A stretch of 64,000 bases of DNA from Bordetella sp. BOR01. GTDB lineage: Bacteria; Pseudomonadota; Gammaproteobacteria; Burkholderiales; Burkholderiaceae_B. A program made the position numbers and the translations under genes. Each line of letters begins with the position of its first letter. Position 1 is the stretch's first letter. The stretch lies in assembly GCF_019218885.1 (NCBI RefSeq), contig NZ_JAHUWT010000004.1, positions 124,001 through 188,000 of the forward strand. Direction: 5' to 3'. Shown here piece after piece: positions 1-8,917 of the stretch. The notes below the pieces were generated by a model. That model had not been told where the DNA came from and searched no databases. It saw only the letters and a program-made list of their open reading frames with translations.

Positions 1-70
1 GCGTGCGGCTTTCGGTGACGTGGGTGCAAGCTGCAAGGCATGCCACGACTCGTACCGCAAGAAGAAATAG
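1..70 (+). CDS. Cytochrome c' C-terminal end (partial)
   Basis: This is the last 22 codons of a gene that begins outside the window; the reading frame starts at base 2 and stops with TAG at 68-70. The tail contains a CKACH haem-binding motif followed by a short basic end (YRKKK). A CXXCH motif placed right at the C-terminus is the hallmark of class II cytochromes c (cytochrome c'), periplasmic four-helix haem proteins. The gene converges on a cytochrome b561-type gene 16 bp away. The assignment rests only on the tail, so another C-terminal-haem class II cytochrome c, such as cytochrome c-556, is possible. Confidence 0.7.
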   Translation, partial: RAAFGDVGASCKACHDSYRKKK

Positions 71-86
71 GGCGGCCTGGTACCGG

Positions 87-779
87 TTACGAAAAGGAAA
101 AGTCGGCCACGATTTCCAGCGAGCGGATCCAGAATACCAGCGCGGCGGCGGCGCCGGCCACCAGTGCAGCGCGCAGCCAGATGGCCGGGCCGTCATCGGC
201 GGGTGGGGTGCCGGCTGGCAGGTCGTGCGGCCGGGCATTGCCGGTGATCATGGGGCGCACCAGCCGCTTGTGCCGTACCGCGGCGTACCAGAGTACCGCC
301 AGCACATGCAGGACGACCAGGCCAATGATGAGCCATTCGTTCGTGTGGTGCCAGGACGTGAACCAGGACGCAACCGCTTCGTCTACGCGGGCGTACAGCG
401 GGCCTTGCGTCATGATGTCGTCGCTGGCGAACAGGCCGCTGGTGGCCTGGAAGCCCAGCACGGCCAACAGGACAATGACTGACAGCGCGCCCAGCGGATT
501 GTGGCCGGCCGGCGCTGCGGCGCCTTGCAGATAGCGCTTGATGGCGCCGGGCCCGCGCACGAACGTGGCAAACCGCGCGTAGCGCGGGCCCACCATGCCC
601 CATACGATGCGAAAGACCACCAGCCCCAGCGTGGCCAGGCCAAAACGCACATGCCAATCCATGTACAGCCCGCCCAGCTTGACGCTGGCATAGGCGCCCA
701 CCACGCATAGGGCCAGGGCCCAGTGAAAGAGGCGGGTGGGAAGGTCCCAGATACGTATGGATGAGCGCGTGTGCTGCAT
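87..779 (-). CDS. Cytochrome b561-family membrane protein
   Basis: A 230-residue integral membrane protein of the bacterial cytochrome b561 / Ni-Fe-hydrogenase cytochrome b type. Hydrophobic segments lie near residues 15-35, 45-65, 97-113, 148-170 and 205-220. Histidines in or next to helices (His19 in LFHWALAL, His43 in DWHVRF, His144/145, His158) are placed as expected for two b-haems. Such proteins pass electrons between the quinone pool and periplasmic cytochromes. The convergent cytochrome c' gene is a possible partner, but they are not co-transcribed. No strong ribosome binding site is visible before the ATG at 779. Confidence 0.8.
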   Translation of the reverse strand: MQHTRSSIRIWDLPTRLFHWALALCVVGAYASVKLGGLYMDWHVRFGLATLGLVVFRIVWGMVGPRYARFATFVRGPGAIKRYLQGAAAPAGHNPLGALSVIVLLAVLGFQATSGLFASDDIMTQGPLYARVDEAVASWFTSWHHTNEWLIIGLVVLHVLAVLWYAAVRHKRLVRPMITGNARPHDLPAGTPPADDGPAIWLRAALVAGAAAALVFWIRSLEIVADFSFS

Positions 780-851
780 GGCGGGTCAACCGGCAAATGA
801 TGAGGCTGAATTTAGCATGGCGACCGCGCGCCATGCCTGCTGCGCCGGCGT

Positions 852-1148
852 TCAGGCGGCCAGGGCGGCGTTGCGGCGCAGGGGCTCGATACGATGCACG
901 TGTTCGTGGCGAAAGCGGATGCGCATGCCGGGCCCATTGAGGCGGCCGCACGGACGGATCACATCGGTGGTGTAAGTGACGATGCCGTTGATCGGCGCGT
1001 TGTAGATGACCGTGGCGCGGATCTCCGGGCCGTCGGCAGGCTTCAGGTGCACGATGTCGCCCACATGGATGGGGATGTGGTCGAGCCGGCTGTGCGTACG
1101 GCGGGGCAGCAATTGCGCGGCCGTGATGGAATGGATGGATTGGTTCAT
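852..1148 (-). CDS. Hypothetical 98-residue protein
   Basis: I do not recognise a family. The ATG at 1148 is preceded by a purine-rich GAAAGAGAG stretch at suitable distance, so I prefer it to the much longer open frame that continues upstream. The product is soluble-looking, basic and His/Arg-rich at the C-terminus (RFRHEHVHRIEPL). Its centre (HVGDIVHLKPADGPEI, then an IYNAPINGIV segment) looks like a small beta-barrel, reminiscent of KOW/SH3-like or PilZ-like folds. That resemblance is only an impression. The gene stands alone, between the cytochrome b561 gene and a 463-bp gap. Confidence 0.5.
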   Translation of the reverse strand: MNQSIHSITAAQLLPRRTHSRLDHIPIHVGDIVHLKPADGPEIRATVIYNAPINGIVTYTTDVIRPCGRLNGPGMRIRFRHEHVHRIEPLRRNAALAA

Positions 1149-1611
1149 TTTTTCTCTCTTTCGAGTTCTCGTTATGGAAAATGCAGCGCGGGGCCGGCGC
1201 ACGTACAGAGGCAGGCGCCACCAGTCGAAGGTGGGCAACGAGATCTGTAGCGGTACGCAAGCGCGGCGCGCTTCGGGCGCCCCGGTTGGGTGCGGGGCGC
1301 AGGGTTCGCGCAGGGAAAGCTGCTGGCGGGTTGCCAGACAAGCTGGCGCAAACAGGCGGTAGAACGATTGCCGGGCCTGGCTGACTTGGGATGGTTTTGC
1401 GCCGGGCCGCGGGCTCTTGCAGGCGGGTGTTTGGTTACCGCAGGCTTTGTAATAAAGCAGGCATGGACGGACGACAAGCCTGCGAATAATTGCCTGCAGT
1501 GACCTGCACCAACAGGGTCTAATGCCTAACCACTGCCTACGTTGTTCTACTGCCAAACCTTCGATTATACGGATAAATCCTTGTTTTGGCAATACTTTTC
1601 GCGTTCAAGGC
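1149..1611. other. 463-bp intergenic region
   Basis: No gene is convincing here on either strand. The left half is GC-rich and holds a weak 7-bp stem-loop (1277-1283 with 1294-1300). The right part (about 1500-1600) is less GC-rich and may hold the promoter of the minus-strand 98-residue gene. No RNA gene or repeat was recognised. Confidence 0.4.
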
Positions 1612-1980
1612 TCAATGCGGCGTCGCGGCCTGCTGATGGGCCAGACGTTGCGCCTCGATAATCTGGTCTTCCAGCTCGGCAGACATTTCCAGGGCCACTT
1701 GCGGGGCGGTTCCCGCGGCGGCCTCGAGCTTGAGCCGGATGCGTTGGCCGGCAAACGCCGCCGGCGCGGCCTGGATGTCGATGTAGCGTTGCACCAGCGC
1801 ATCCACGGCCTGCTGCGCCTGTTCGAGGGCCGCGGCATCCAGCGTTGTGCCGGCCAGTTCCTGGTTTACCGTGCGAGCCAGGTCCGAGGTAAAAAACAGG
1901 AATGCCGTGGCGCCACGGCATTCGGGATGCGTGTATCCCCAGGGCTCTTGCGCGGAAGGATTATCGGAAGTGGTGGTCAT
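1612..1980 (-). CDS. Hypothetical 122-residue protein
   Basis: A small acidic, Ala/Gln/Glu-rich protein with no signal peptide or membrane helix. The N-terminus is polar. The middle and C-terminal parts are strongly helical (residues about 45-115) and may form a coiled coil. I chose the ATG at 1980 (MTTTSDNP) rather than one 33 bp upstream because the added residues are not protein-like, but no Shine-Dalgarno sequence decides it. It is transcribed divergently from the DUF3053 lipoprotein gene. No function can be assigned. Confidence 0.55.
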   Translation of the reverse strand: MTTTSDNPSAQEPWGYTHPECRGATAFLFFTSDLARTVNQELAGTTLDAAALEQAQQAVDALVQRYIDIQAAPAAFAGQRIRLKLEAAAGTAPQVALEMSAELEDQIIEAQRLAHQQAATPH

Positions 1981-2169
1981 TGTCGGCAAAATCGATGAAT
2001 GCGAGACGAGCAACCAGCATTGTAGGACGGGGGTGGGGCGGTTTGCGGCTGCCGTGTCACATATCGATTCCGAGGCAACAAATCCTATAAGCGCTGTATG
2101 GGCTGGGCCAGTTGGGGTAATGTTCCGAACCGGCCGGGCGCTGCGCCAGCCGGCGTAAATGGGGGGATC

Positions 2170-2862
2170 ATGCGTATCGCGTTTCGTTTCATGTGGCTAC
2201 TGGTGGCCAGCCTGGTGCTGGCCGGCTGTGTGAATAAAGAGCCAGAGCAGCGCGTTGCATTCATGGCCTGGTTGCAGGCCAAGGTGCTTGATACGCCCGG
2301 CGCGGCCGTTCCTCCACTGGATGAAGCGCAGCGCGATGCGTTTGGCGATTATGCCGAGCACTATGACATCTTGGCCGATTTCGACACGGTGGCAGCTTCG
2401 GTGGTAGACCGTCTGGCACGCACGCTGGAACATGAAGAGCTGCACTCGCTGGCGCAATTGCAGGCGCGGCATGATGACTTGCTGGCCGATCGCCAGGCCT
2501 TGTCCGAGGCGCGCACCAGTTTGGACAAGGCGCTGCGGCAAGCCCAGGCTGAACGCGCCGAGCTGGAGCAGCCGGCCGATTTGCAGCCAGTCTATGCGCA
2601 GGCATACGAACGGGCCGTCAACCACAGTGCGGCGCAGTTGGATCCCTTGCTGGCGGTGACGGCAGCGGCGCTGGACGACGCCTTGCGGGTGGCGGACTTT
2701 GTTGCCCGGCATCGCGAACAGATCGTCATCGATGCCGAGTCGGCGTCAGTGCGCGACCCGTCGGTACAACAAGAATTGAATCGCCTGCTGGAAGCCCTGA
2801 ACGGCCATGCCTCGGCGATCGACCAGGCGCAGCGCAGCCTGAGGGCCCTGGCACCGGCGTGA
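2170..2862 (+). CDS. DUF3053-like lipoprotein
   Basis: A 230-residue predicted lipoprotein. Residues 1-20 form a signal peptide ending in the lipobox LAGC, so mature Cys20 would be acylated and the protein anchored in the cell envelope. The rest is almost entirely helical and rich in Ala/Gln/Glu, with coiled-coil character around residues 75-220, which resembles the DUF3053 (E. coli YiaF-like) family. The start at 2170 puts the signal peptide at the N-terminus. A longer frame from 2098 would bury it. The AI-2E-family permease gene follows 67 bp downstream on the same strand. The molecular role is unknown. Confidence 0.7.
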   Translation: MRIAFRFMWLLVASLVLAGCVNKEPEQRVAFMAWLQAKVLDTPGAAVPPLDEAQRDAFGDYAEHYDILADFDTVAASVVDRLARTLEHEELHSLAQLQARHDDLLADRQALSEARTSLDKALRQAQAERAELEQPADLQPVYAQAYERAVNHSAAQLDPLLAVTAAALDDALRVADFVARHREQIVIDAESASVRDPSVQQELNRLLEALNGHASAIDQAQRSLRALAPA

Positions 2863-2929
2863 TACAAGCCGTCATGCCGGATTTGTACAATTGCGCTTCA
2901 CGCGGCAATCGTCGCGCACGGGATCGAAC

Positions 2930-4012
2930 ATGAACGGGTCTAGCCTGTATTATCGTTTCTTCATACTGTTGCTGATACTGGTATCGATTGCTTTTGGCTG
3001 GGTACTGTGGCCTTTCTACGGGGCGGTGTTCTGGGGCGCGATCCTGGCGATTATTTTTGCGCCCGTGCACAGGCGCATTGCCGCCAAGCTGGGCAAGCGG
3101 CGCAACCTGGCCGCGCTGACCTCGCTGCTGCTGGTGTTGCTGGTGGTGATCGTACCGGTGACCTTCATTACCGGCTCGCTGGTGCAGGAAGGCGCAAACC
3201 TGTATCAGCGCGTGAAGTCGGGAAACCTGAACTTCGGCGCCTATTTCCAGCAGGTGCTCGATGCGCTGCCGGCCTCGGTGCACAGCCTGCTGACGCGCTT
3301 CGGCATGGCGGACATCACCAGCTTGCAAGACAAGCTCACTGCCGGCGCGATGCAAGGCAGCCAGTACCTGGCCACGCAGGCCTTCAATATCGGGCAGGAC
3401 ACTTTCCAGTTTCTGATCAGTTTCGGCATCATGCTGTACCTGCTGTTCTTCCTGCTGCGCGACGGGTCCGTGCTATCGGCGCGCTTGCGCGCCGCGATTC
3501 CCCTGGATGACAGCCACAAAATGCATTTGCTGCGCAAATTCACCACCGTGATACGTGCCACTGTCAAAGGCAACGTCGCGGTTGCCGCGATGCAAGGCGC
3601 CTTGGGCGGCGTGATTTTCTACATTCTGGGAATCCAGGGGCCGGTGTTGTGGGCAGTGGTGATGGCGTTCCTGTCCCTGCTGCCCGCCATCGGCGCAGGG
3701 CTGATCTGGGCGCCTGTAGCAGTGTATTTCCTGGTGACCGGCGCGATCTGGCAAGGCGTGACTTTGATTTTGTTTGGCGTGCTGGTGATAGGCATGGTCG
3801 ATAACGTGCTGCGACCGCTGCTGGTGGGCAAAGATACCAAGCTGCCCGATTATGTGGTGCTGATCTCCACGCTGGGCGGCATGGCGCTGTTCGGCTTGAA
3901 CGGCTTCGTAATCGGACCGCTGATCGCGGCATTGTTCATCGCGTGTTGGGACTTATTCGCGTCTGATCTGGTCGATGCGGAGTCGGCTGACGGCGCTTCC
4001 AATCGGCACTGA
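2930..4012 (+). CDS. AI-2E family transporter (PerM/YdiK-like)
   Basis: A 360-residue polytopic inner-membrane protein of the AI-2E/PerM family. Two hydrophobic segments sit near the N-terminus (residues about 8-45), then a pair at 60-85, a soluble amphipathic region (about 95-150), and a C-terminal block of helices with the family-typical stretches LLPAIGAGLIWAP and DNVLRPLLVGK. Family members are proposed exporters of autoinducer-2 or other solutes, or Na+/H+ antiporters; the substrate cannot be read from sequence. I use the ATG at 2930 rather than a TTG at 2891 because the added N-terminus is not hydrophobic. Length is normal for the family. Confidence 0.85.
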   Translation: MNGSSLYYRFFILLLILVSIAFGWVLWPFYGAVFWGAILAIIFAPVHRRIAAKLGKRRNLAALTSLLLVLLVVIVPVTFITGSLVQEGANLYQRVKSGNLNFGAYFQQVLDALPASVHSLLTRFGMADITSLQDKLTAGAMQGSQYLATQAFNIGQDTFQFLISFGIMLYLLFFLLRDGSVLSARLRAAIPLDDSHKMHLLRKFTTVIRATVKGNVAVAAMQGALGGVIFYILGIQGPVLWAVVMAFLSLLPAIGAGLIWAPVAVYFLVTGAIWQGVTLILFGVLVIGMVDNVLRPLLVGKDTKLPDYVVLISTLGGMALFGLNGFVIGPLIAALFIACWDLFASDLVDAESADGASNRH

Positions 4013-4167
4013 TTCCCGGCGTTTGCGCCCAGGAAGTGGCGCATGTAGTCAATTATGGCTTTTGTAACAGGCGGGTAATCCTCTTCAAAGATTGCAAAGC
4101 CGCGGCGGAACTGCCATGTTTTTGCTCTACCCTGGGCCTGTGGTACTTCATCAGGGAGAATCAAGCC

Positions 4168-4527
4168 ATGGATACCTTTTCTGCTTTTGCTTCCAGGGTG
4201 AGCTATTCCATACGCCCGCGCGTGCATGAAGTCGGCTTTGGCGAGTTTCGTGGCTGCGCCGATGTCATAGGTCGCCAAGGCGCCCATGCGTTCAGCTTTG
4301 CACGATTTTGCGACATGGTGCGTTCTGGCCGCGACCGTGCCGAGCTCGACGCGCTGCGCCTGGCGCAGCATCTGCAGGACACCGAATGCCGCCACGGCAA
4401 GAGCTGGATCTTGCCGGGGCAGGTCAGCGTGCGGTGCGAACCGGAACTGGTTCTGGATGTGCCCAGCAGCTTGCTGCGGCGCATCAAGGGCGGTCCGTCA
4501 AAACGGCATCTGAAAGTGGCTGCCTAA
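4168..4527 (+). CDS. Hypothetical 119-residue protein
   Basis: A small, Arg-rich soluble protein that I do not recognise. The ATG at 4168 has an AGGGAGAA ribosome binding site a few bases upstream, which supports this start over a longer frame from 4036. The C-terminal half contains the run ELVLDVPSSLLRRIKGG and ends in a basic tail, so nucleic-acid or acidic-partner binding is possible but unproven. It converges on the SRAP-like gene (27 bp between stops) and belongs to the small-gene cluster left of the AT-rich gap. Confidence 0.55.
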   Translation: MDTFSAFASRVSYSIRPRVHEVGFGEFRGCADVIGRQGAHAFSFARFCDMVRSGRDRAELDALRLAQHLQDTECRHGKSWILPGQVSVRCEPELVLDVPSSLLRRIKGGPSKRHLKVAA

Positions 4528-4554
4528 GGCGGGCTTTCTGCCGGCGATACCGCG

Positions 4555-5160
4555 CTATTGCAGCGCGGCGGGTCGCCAGCGGAAGGACGAGTCTGCCCAG
4601 GGCGTGCACGCTAGCCCCAGGGCATTGATGATGGGCGTGGCCGGATCCACCCAGACCCGGGCGGCATCTACCGGCAACACGACAGGCCGCTCCTGGCCGT
4701 CGTACTTGCCGCCGTCGGTGATGATGGCCAAGCCATCCTGCTTGCCGTGCGCGTTACCCGGGCGCCAAGCAGTGATTGCTGCGATGTATACCGGCTTGCC
4801 ATCCGATGCGTGAATATATTGGCCGGGTTTGCCCTCGTCTTCGGCGGGTTCGTACCAACCGTCGGCCGGCACGAGCACACGCTGTGAAAGTAGCGGGCGC
4901 CACACTGCCGAGCCCCGCAGGAGCGTAGTCAGGGGTGCGTTGGCAACCGGTCGGCGCTTCCACCAGCTAGGGGCATAGCCCCAGTGGAATCTGTCCATGG
5001 CCGGCATATCGCCGAGACGATGGATAGCCAGTGGCCGGGAGCATGAGTCAGTGCTTTCCTCCCAGGCAGGGGACAAGCGCCGCGAGCCAGGGTCGAGACC
5101 AGTGAACAAGACTTCCATGTAATCCATGGGCCCGGATTTCTGAATGATTGTGCCGCACAT
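4555..5160 (-). CDS. SRAP (YedK/HMCES)-like protein, divergent active site
   Basis: A 201-residue SOS-response-associated peptidase-like protein. In the family, Cys2 crosslinks to abasic sites in single-stranded DNA. Visible family landmarks are MCG at the start (Cys2 would be exposed after Met removal), FHWGYAPSWW at 58-67, Asn74, and LVPADGWYEP at 96-105 with the expected Glu104. Departures: the usual Asn-Ala-Arg segment reads NAP, and the conserved His before the RMPVIL-type strand is absent (residues 153-162 read YDGQERPVVL). The start at 5160 is fixed by the need for Cys2. Either a specialised paralogue or a protein that has lost part of the chemistry. Confidence 0.75.
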   Translation of the reverse strand: MCGTIIQKSGPMDYMEVLFTGLDPGSRRLSPAWEESTDSCSRPLAIHRLGDMPAMDRFHWGYAPSWWKRRPVANAPLTTLLRGSAVWRPLLSQRVLVPADGWYEPAEDEGKPGQYIHASDGKPVYIAAITAWRPGNAHGKQDGLAIITDGGKYDGQERPVVLPVDAARVWVDPATPIINALGLACTPWADSSFRWRPAALQ

Positions 5161-5297
5161 GCTGGCTCCCGCGGTTGGCCAGTGAATAGGCAGGAAAAGG
5201 CGGGCGTTCGCCATGATCGCGTGCAACGTTGCTCGGCGGTGTGTTTCGCGATCGAACCTGTTTCCCGGTCGGATGGAGTCTTCCGGAGGCAAGCAAC

Positions 5298-5483
5298 CTA
5301 GATGCGATCTTTTCGGGCGTACTTTTCGCGGACGTATTGCGCCAGCTCTTCTTCAGTGGAGCGCTGTCGCAGATAGTTCGCCGCCATGGTCCGCGATGCT
5401 ACGGCTGTTTTGGCAGCTCGCAGTTCGGCCGGGCACAGGCGGCTATCGTAAGTGTCGGACGGTTTGAAGTGCGGATACGACAT
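5298..5483 (-). CDS. Small hypothetical protein, 61 residues
   Basis: A short soluble protein with no recognised family. The ATG at 5483 sits 7 bases after a strong GGGGAGGA ribosome binding site, which argues that it is translated. It is polar and rich in Tyr, Arg and Ala, with an acidic-basic helical C-terminus (STEEELAQYVREKYARK). It lies upstream of the SRAP-like gene on the same strand with a 137-bp gap, so co-transcription is possible. AT-rich gene-free DNA begins just upstream of it. Confidence 0.5.
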   Translation of the reverse strand: MSYPHFKPSDTYDSRLCPAELRAAKTAVASRTMAANYLRQRSTEEELAQYVREKYARKDRI

Positions 5484-6118
5484 GACAATCCTCCCCATTG
5501 ACGCTCGTAACCCGTTGTATCGCCGTCAACGCGATATCAGGGCAAAAATCAGGCGTGTGTCTCTCTGATTTCGCTATACATTGGCCGATTTTCTGATTTT
5601 CATCAAGTCTCAATCCGTCAGGTTTCGATAAATGCTCAAACTTGCGATGATTCGATGAGAGTTTGTGCATATTTTTGTCATTCTCAGCACATTTCTAATT
5701 AATTATGTTACTTTTTTGCATCATTGGTGTTGCGGCAATTCATCATCTTCACTGACGTTGTCGTTAGAGGCAGGGGGTGGAAAATGTCAATTAGGCTAAA
5801 AAATTGCAATCCCGCGCGATTCGGCTGCAGAGGGAAAGTGGTGTTTTGTTACGTAAATTAACGATATATAATGTAACTTATGTGGGGCTGGCGCAAGCCT
5901 GAGATAATAAAAATGTCATCCAGATAATCAACAAGAAAATAGCAGATGCGTTAGTAATTATCGCCCTGTGCTACTCAGCCTTAATAATCGATAATCGAAT
6001 TGTGTCCGGCGGAAGAATTGATTTGTTACCTGCCGGGAGGCGGAAGGCTTCGTCGATGCAGTTGCCGCTATCGTTGCCGTTGCCGCTGCTTGGCAGTGGC
6101 CGTTCACCGCAAGCCAAT
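5484..6118. other. AT-rich 635-bp region without a convincing gene
   Basis: Base composition drops sharply relative to the rest of the window, with long A/T stretches around 5670-5720 and 5840-5990. The motif AATGTCA or a near match recurs near 5678, 5785 and 5911. The segment 5849-5878 is bounded by inverted GTTAC/GTAAC. A 75-codon minus-strand frame at 5443-5670 has no supported start and runs into the ribosome binding site of the neighbouring small gene, so I do not call it. It could be a regulatory region, a decayed gene or the edge of acquired DNA next to the tRNA. Confidence 0.5.
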
Positions 6119-6150
6119 GAAAAAGGCCCGCAAGCGATTGCGGGCCTTCG
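6119..6150 (-). terminator. Rho-independent terminator of the tRNA(CAU) gene
   Basis: An 11-bp perfect stem (AAGGCCCGCAA paired with TTGCGGGCCTT) with a four-base loop. On the minus strand it is followed by a T run. It lies directly downstream of the tRNA gene. Confidence 0.85.
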
Positions 6151-6155
6151 AATTC

Positions 6156-6232
6156 TGGTGGCGCATCCCTGATTCGAACAGGGGACCTGCGGATTATGAT
6201 TCCGTCGCTCTAACCGGCTGAGCTAATGCGCC
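6156..6232 (-). tRNA. tRNA with CAU anticodon (elongator Met or Ile2)
   Basis: A complete 77-nt cloverleaf including an encoded CCA end. The acceptor stem GGCGCAT/ATGCGCC is fully paired, the D-loop is normal, the T-arm reads TTCGAAT between CCCTG and CAGGG, and the anticodon loop is ATCATAA. The anticodon is CAU. The first anticodon-stem pair is an A.C mismatch. CAU can belong to elongator tRNA-Met or to tRNA-Ile2, whose C34 is modified to lysidine. From sequence alone I cannot decide; the absence of initiator features (1-72 is paired G-C) excludes fMet. Confidence 0.9.
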
Positions 6233-6278
6233 AAAATGTGCCAAGCATGAAGCACAAAATTCGTACTATCTTGCGAGC

Positions 6279-6306
6279 CTTTCCAGGCAACAGACGCCTG
6301 GGAAAG
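6279..6306 (-). terminator. Possible terminator downstream of egtB
   Basis: Inverted repeat CTTTCCAGGC / GCCTGGGAAAG with a one-base bulge, about 40 bp after the egtB stop. There is no clear T run, so it is only a weak candidate. It may also separate egtB transcription from the tRNA gene. Confidence 0.35.
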
Positions 6307-6347
6307 AACGAAATTCTAGCATGACCTTAACTTGCCGCGCAAACCCT

Positions 6348-7652
<1,305 letters not shown>

Positions 7653-7689
7653 GGCGGTATCTTGTCGCGTAGAAGAGCGTAATGCGAGT

Positions 7690-8667
7690 TCAGGCGTGCG
7701 CGCTGAATACGGAAAACCAGTCGCGTGTGTCCGACCAGTGCTGGATGCGGGAGTAGCCGGCGCGCACGAGCAGGTCGCGAAAGCCGTCCACCGTGTATTT
7801 GTAGGAATTCTCGGTATGGATGCGCTCGCCGCTTTCGAAGCGCCGCTGTGCGCCCGGCCAACCGACGCTTACATCGCCCAGCGCCTGCAGGTACATTTGC
7901 ATGCGCGAGTGCGCTTCGTCGTAGTGGGCGACGTGGCTCCAGCCGTGCACATCGAAATCGCTGCCCAGTATGCCGTTGACGTGCCGCAGCAGGTTCAGGT
8001 TGAACGCGGCGGTCAGGTGCAGCGCGTCATCGTAGGCGGGCTCCAGGATGCTGCGCGGCTTGACGCGGTCTATGCCGACCAGCAGGCCGCCGTCGGCACA
8101 GGCAGCCCGTATGCGTGTCAGCATTGCCAGGGCCTGGCCAGGATCCAGGTTGCCGATGCTTGAACCAGGATAGAAAAACAGGCGTCCCGCGGCCGGGATG
8201 CAGTCGGGCAGATTCAGCGCATGATGGAAGTCCTGGCCCACTGCGATGATCTCGAGCCCTGGGTGGGCATGTTCCAGGCGCTGGACGGCTCCGCGCAGAT
8301 AGTCTGCCGAGATGTCGATGGGAACATAGCGCCCTGGCCGAAGGTCGGCAAACAGCCGCTCGGCCTTGACGCAATCGCCCGCACCCAGGTCGATCAGCGA
8401 ATTCACGGTGCCCACGTGGCGGGCGATGTCGGCGGCATGATCGCGCAGGATTTCTGCTTCGCAGCGGGTGGGGTAATACTCGGGCAACTGGGTGATGGCG
8501 GTGAACAGGCTCGAGCCCAGGCGGTCGTACAGGTATTTTGGGTCGATATGCGCTGGGCGCGCGAGCAGGCCAGCCTGCAATTCCTGGAGGGCTTGGCTGG
8601 CCGCATTGGGCGAGGGTTCCAGGAACGAGGATGGCGCAGTGGCGAGCATGCTGCGGGGCTGGACCAT
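7690..8667 (-). CDS. egtD: L-histidine N(alpha)-methyltransferase EgtD
   Basis: A 325-residue SAM-dependent methyltransferase that trimethylates histidine to hercynine, the first ergothioneine step. Family landmarks include LFTAITQLPEYYPTR near the N-terminus, the SAM-binding LIDLGAGDCVKAERL, LFFYPGSSIGNLDP, and the C-terminal TENSYKYTVDGF histidine-binding region. I chose the ATG at 8667 because AAGGAAG lies 8 bases upstream and the length matches the family; a GTG at 8703 would add 12 residues. It is the first gene of an egtD-egtB operon. Confidence 0.92.
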   Translation of the reverse strand: MVQPRSMLATAPSSFLEPSPNAASQALQELQAGLLARPAHIDPKYLYDRLGSSLFTAITQLPEYYPTRCEAEILRDHAADIARHVGTVNSLIDLGAGDCVKAERLFADLRPGRYVPIDISADYLRGAVQRLEHAHPGLEIIAVGQDFHHALNLPDCIPAAGRLFFYPGSSIGNLDPGQALAMLTRIRAACADGGLLVGIDRVKPRSILEPAYDDALHLTAAFNLNLLRHVNGILGSDFDVHGWSHVAHYDEAHSRMQMYLQALGDVSVGWPGAQRRFESGERIHTENSYKYTVDGFRDLLVRAGYSRIQHWSDTRDWFSVFSAHA

Positions 8668-8917
8668 GCGGTTGCTTCCTTGCAGTAGCGCTTGGCGCGG
8701 CACTTATTGTGGCCGCTGACCCCGTCGCACTGTCAAGCCCCGCGCGCGGATTGCAATGTTTTTTAACGAAACGCAAGCAGGCTGTGGCGCTGGCGAGAAA
8801 GTGTGTCCACGCCGCGGGGGGCCGAAATACCGCATTACTGCTGGTTGCGAAACCACAGGACAGCACGGGGCGGTACGAGCAGAATAAAGCCCAGAGCAAT
8901 ATGCCAAGGGACTGCGT

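Noticed and set aside
1277-1300. 7-bp GC-rich hairpin in the first intergenic region
   Set aside because: Short, with no T run and no gene end nearby; expected by chance in GC-rich DNA.
5443-5670. Minus-strand 75-codon frame beginning MHKLSSNH
   Set aside because: No Shine-Dalgarno, no family, and it overlaps the start region of the better supported 61-residue gene.
6000-6221. Small plus-strand ORF ending in the tRNA(CAU) region
   Set aside because: It overlaps the tRNA and its terminator and has no family or convincing start signal.
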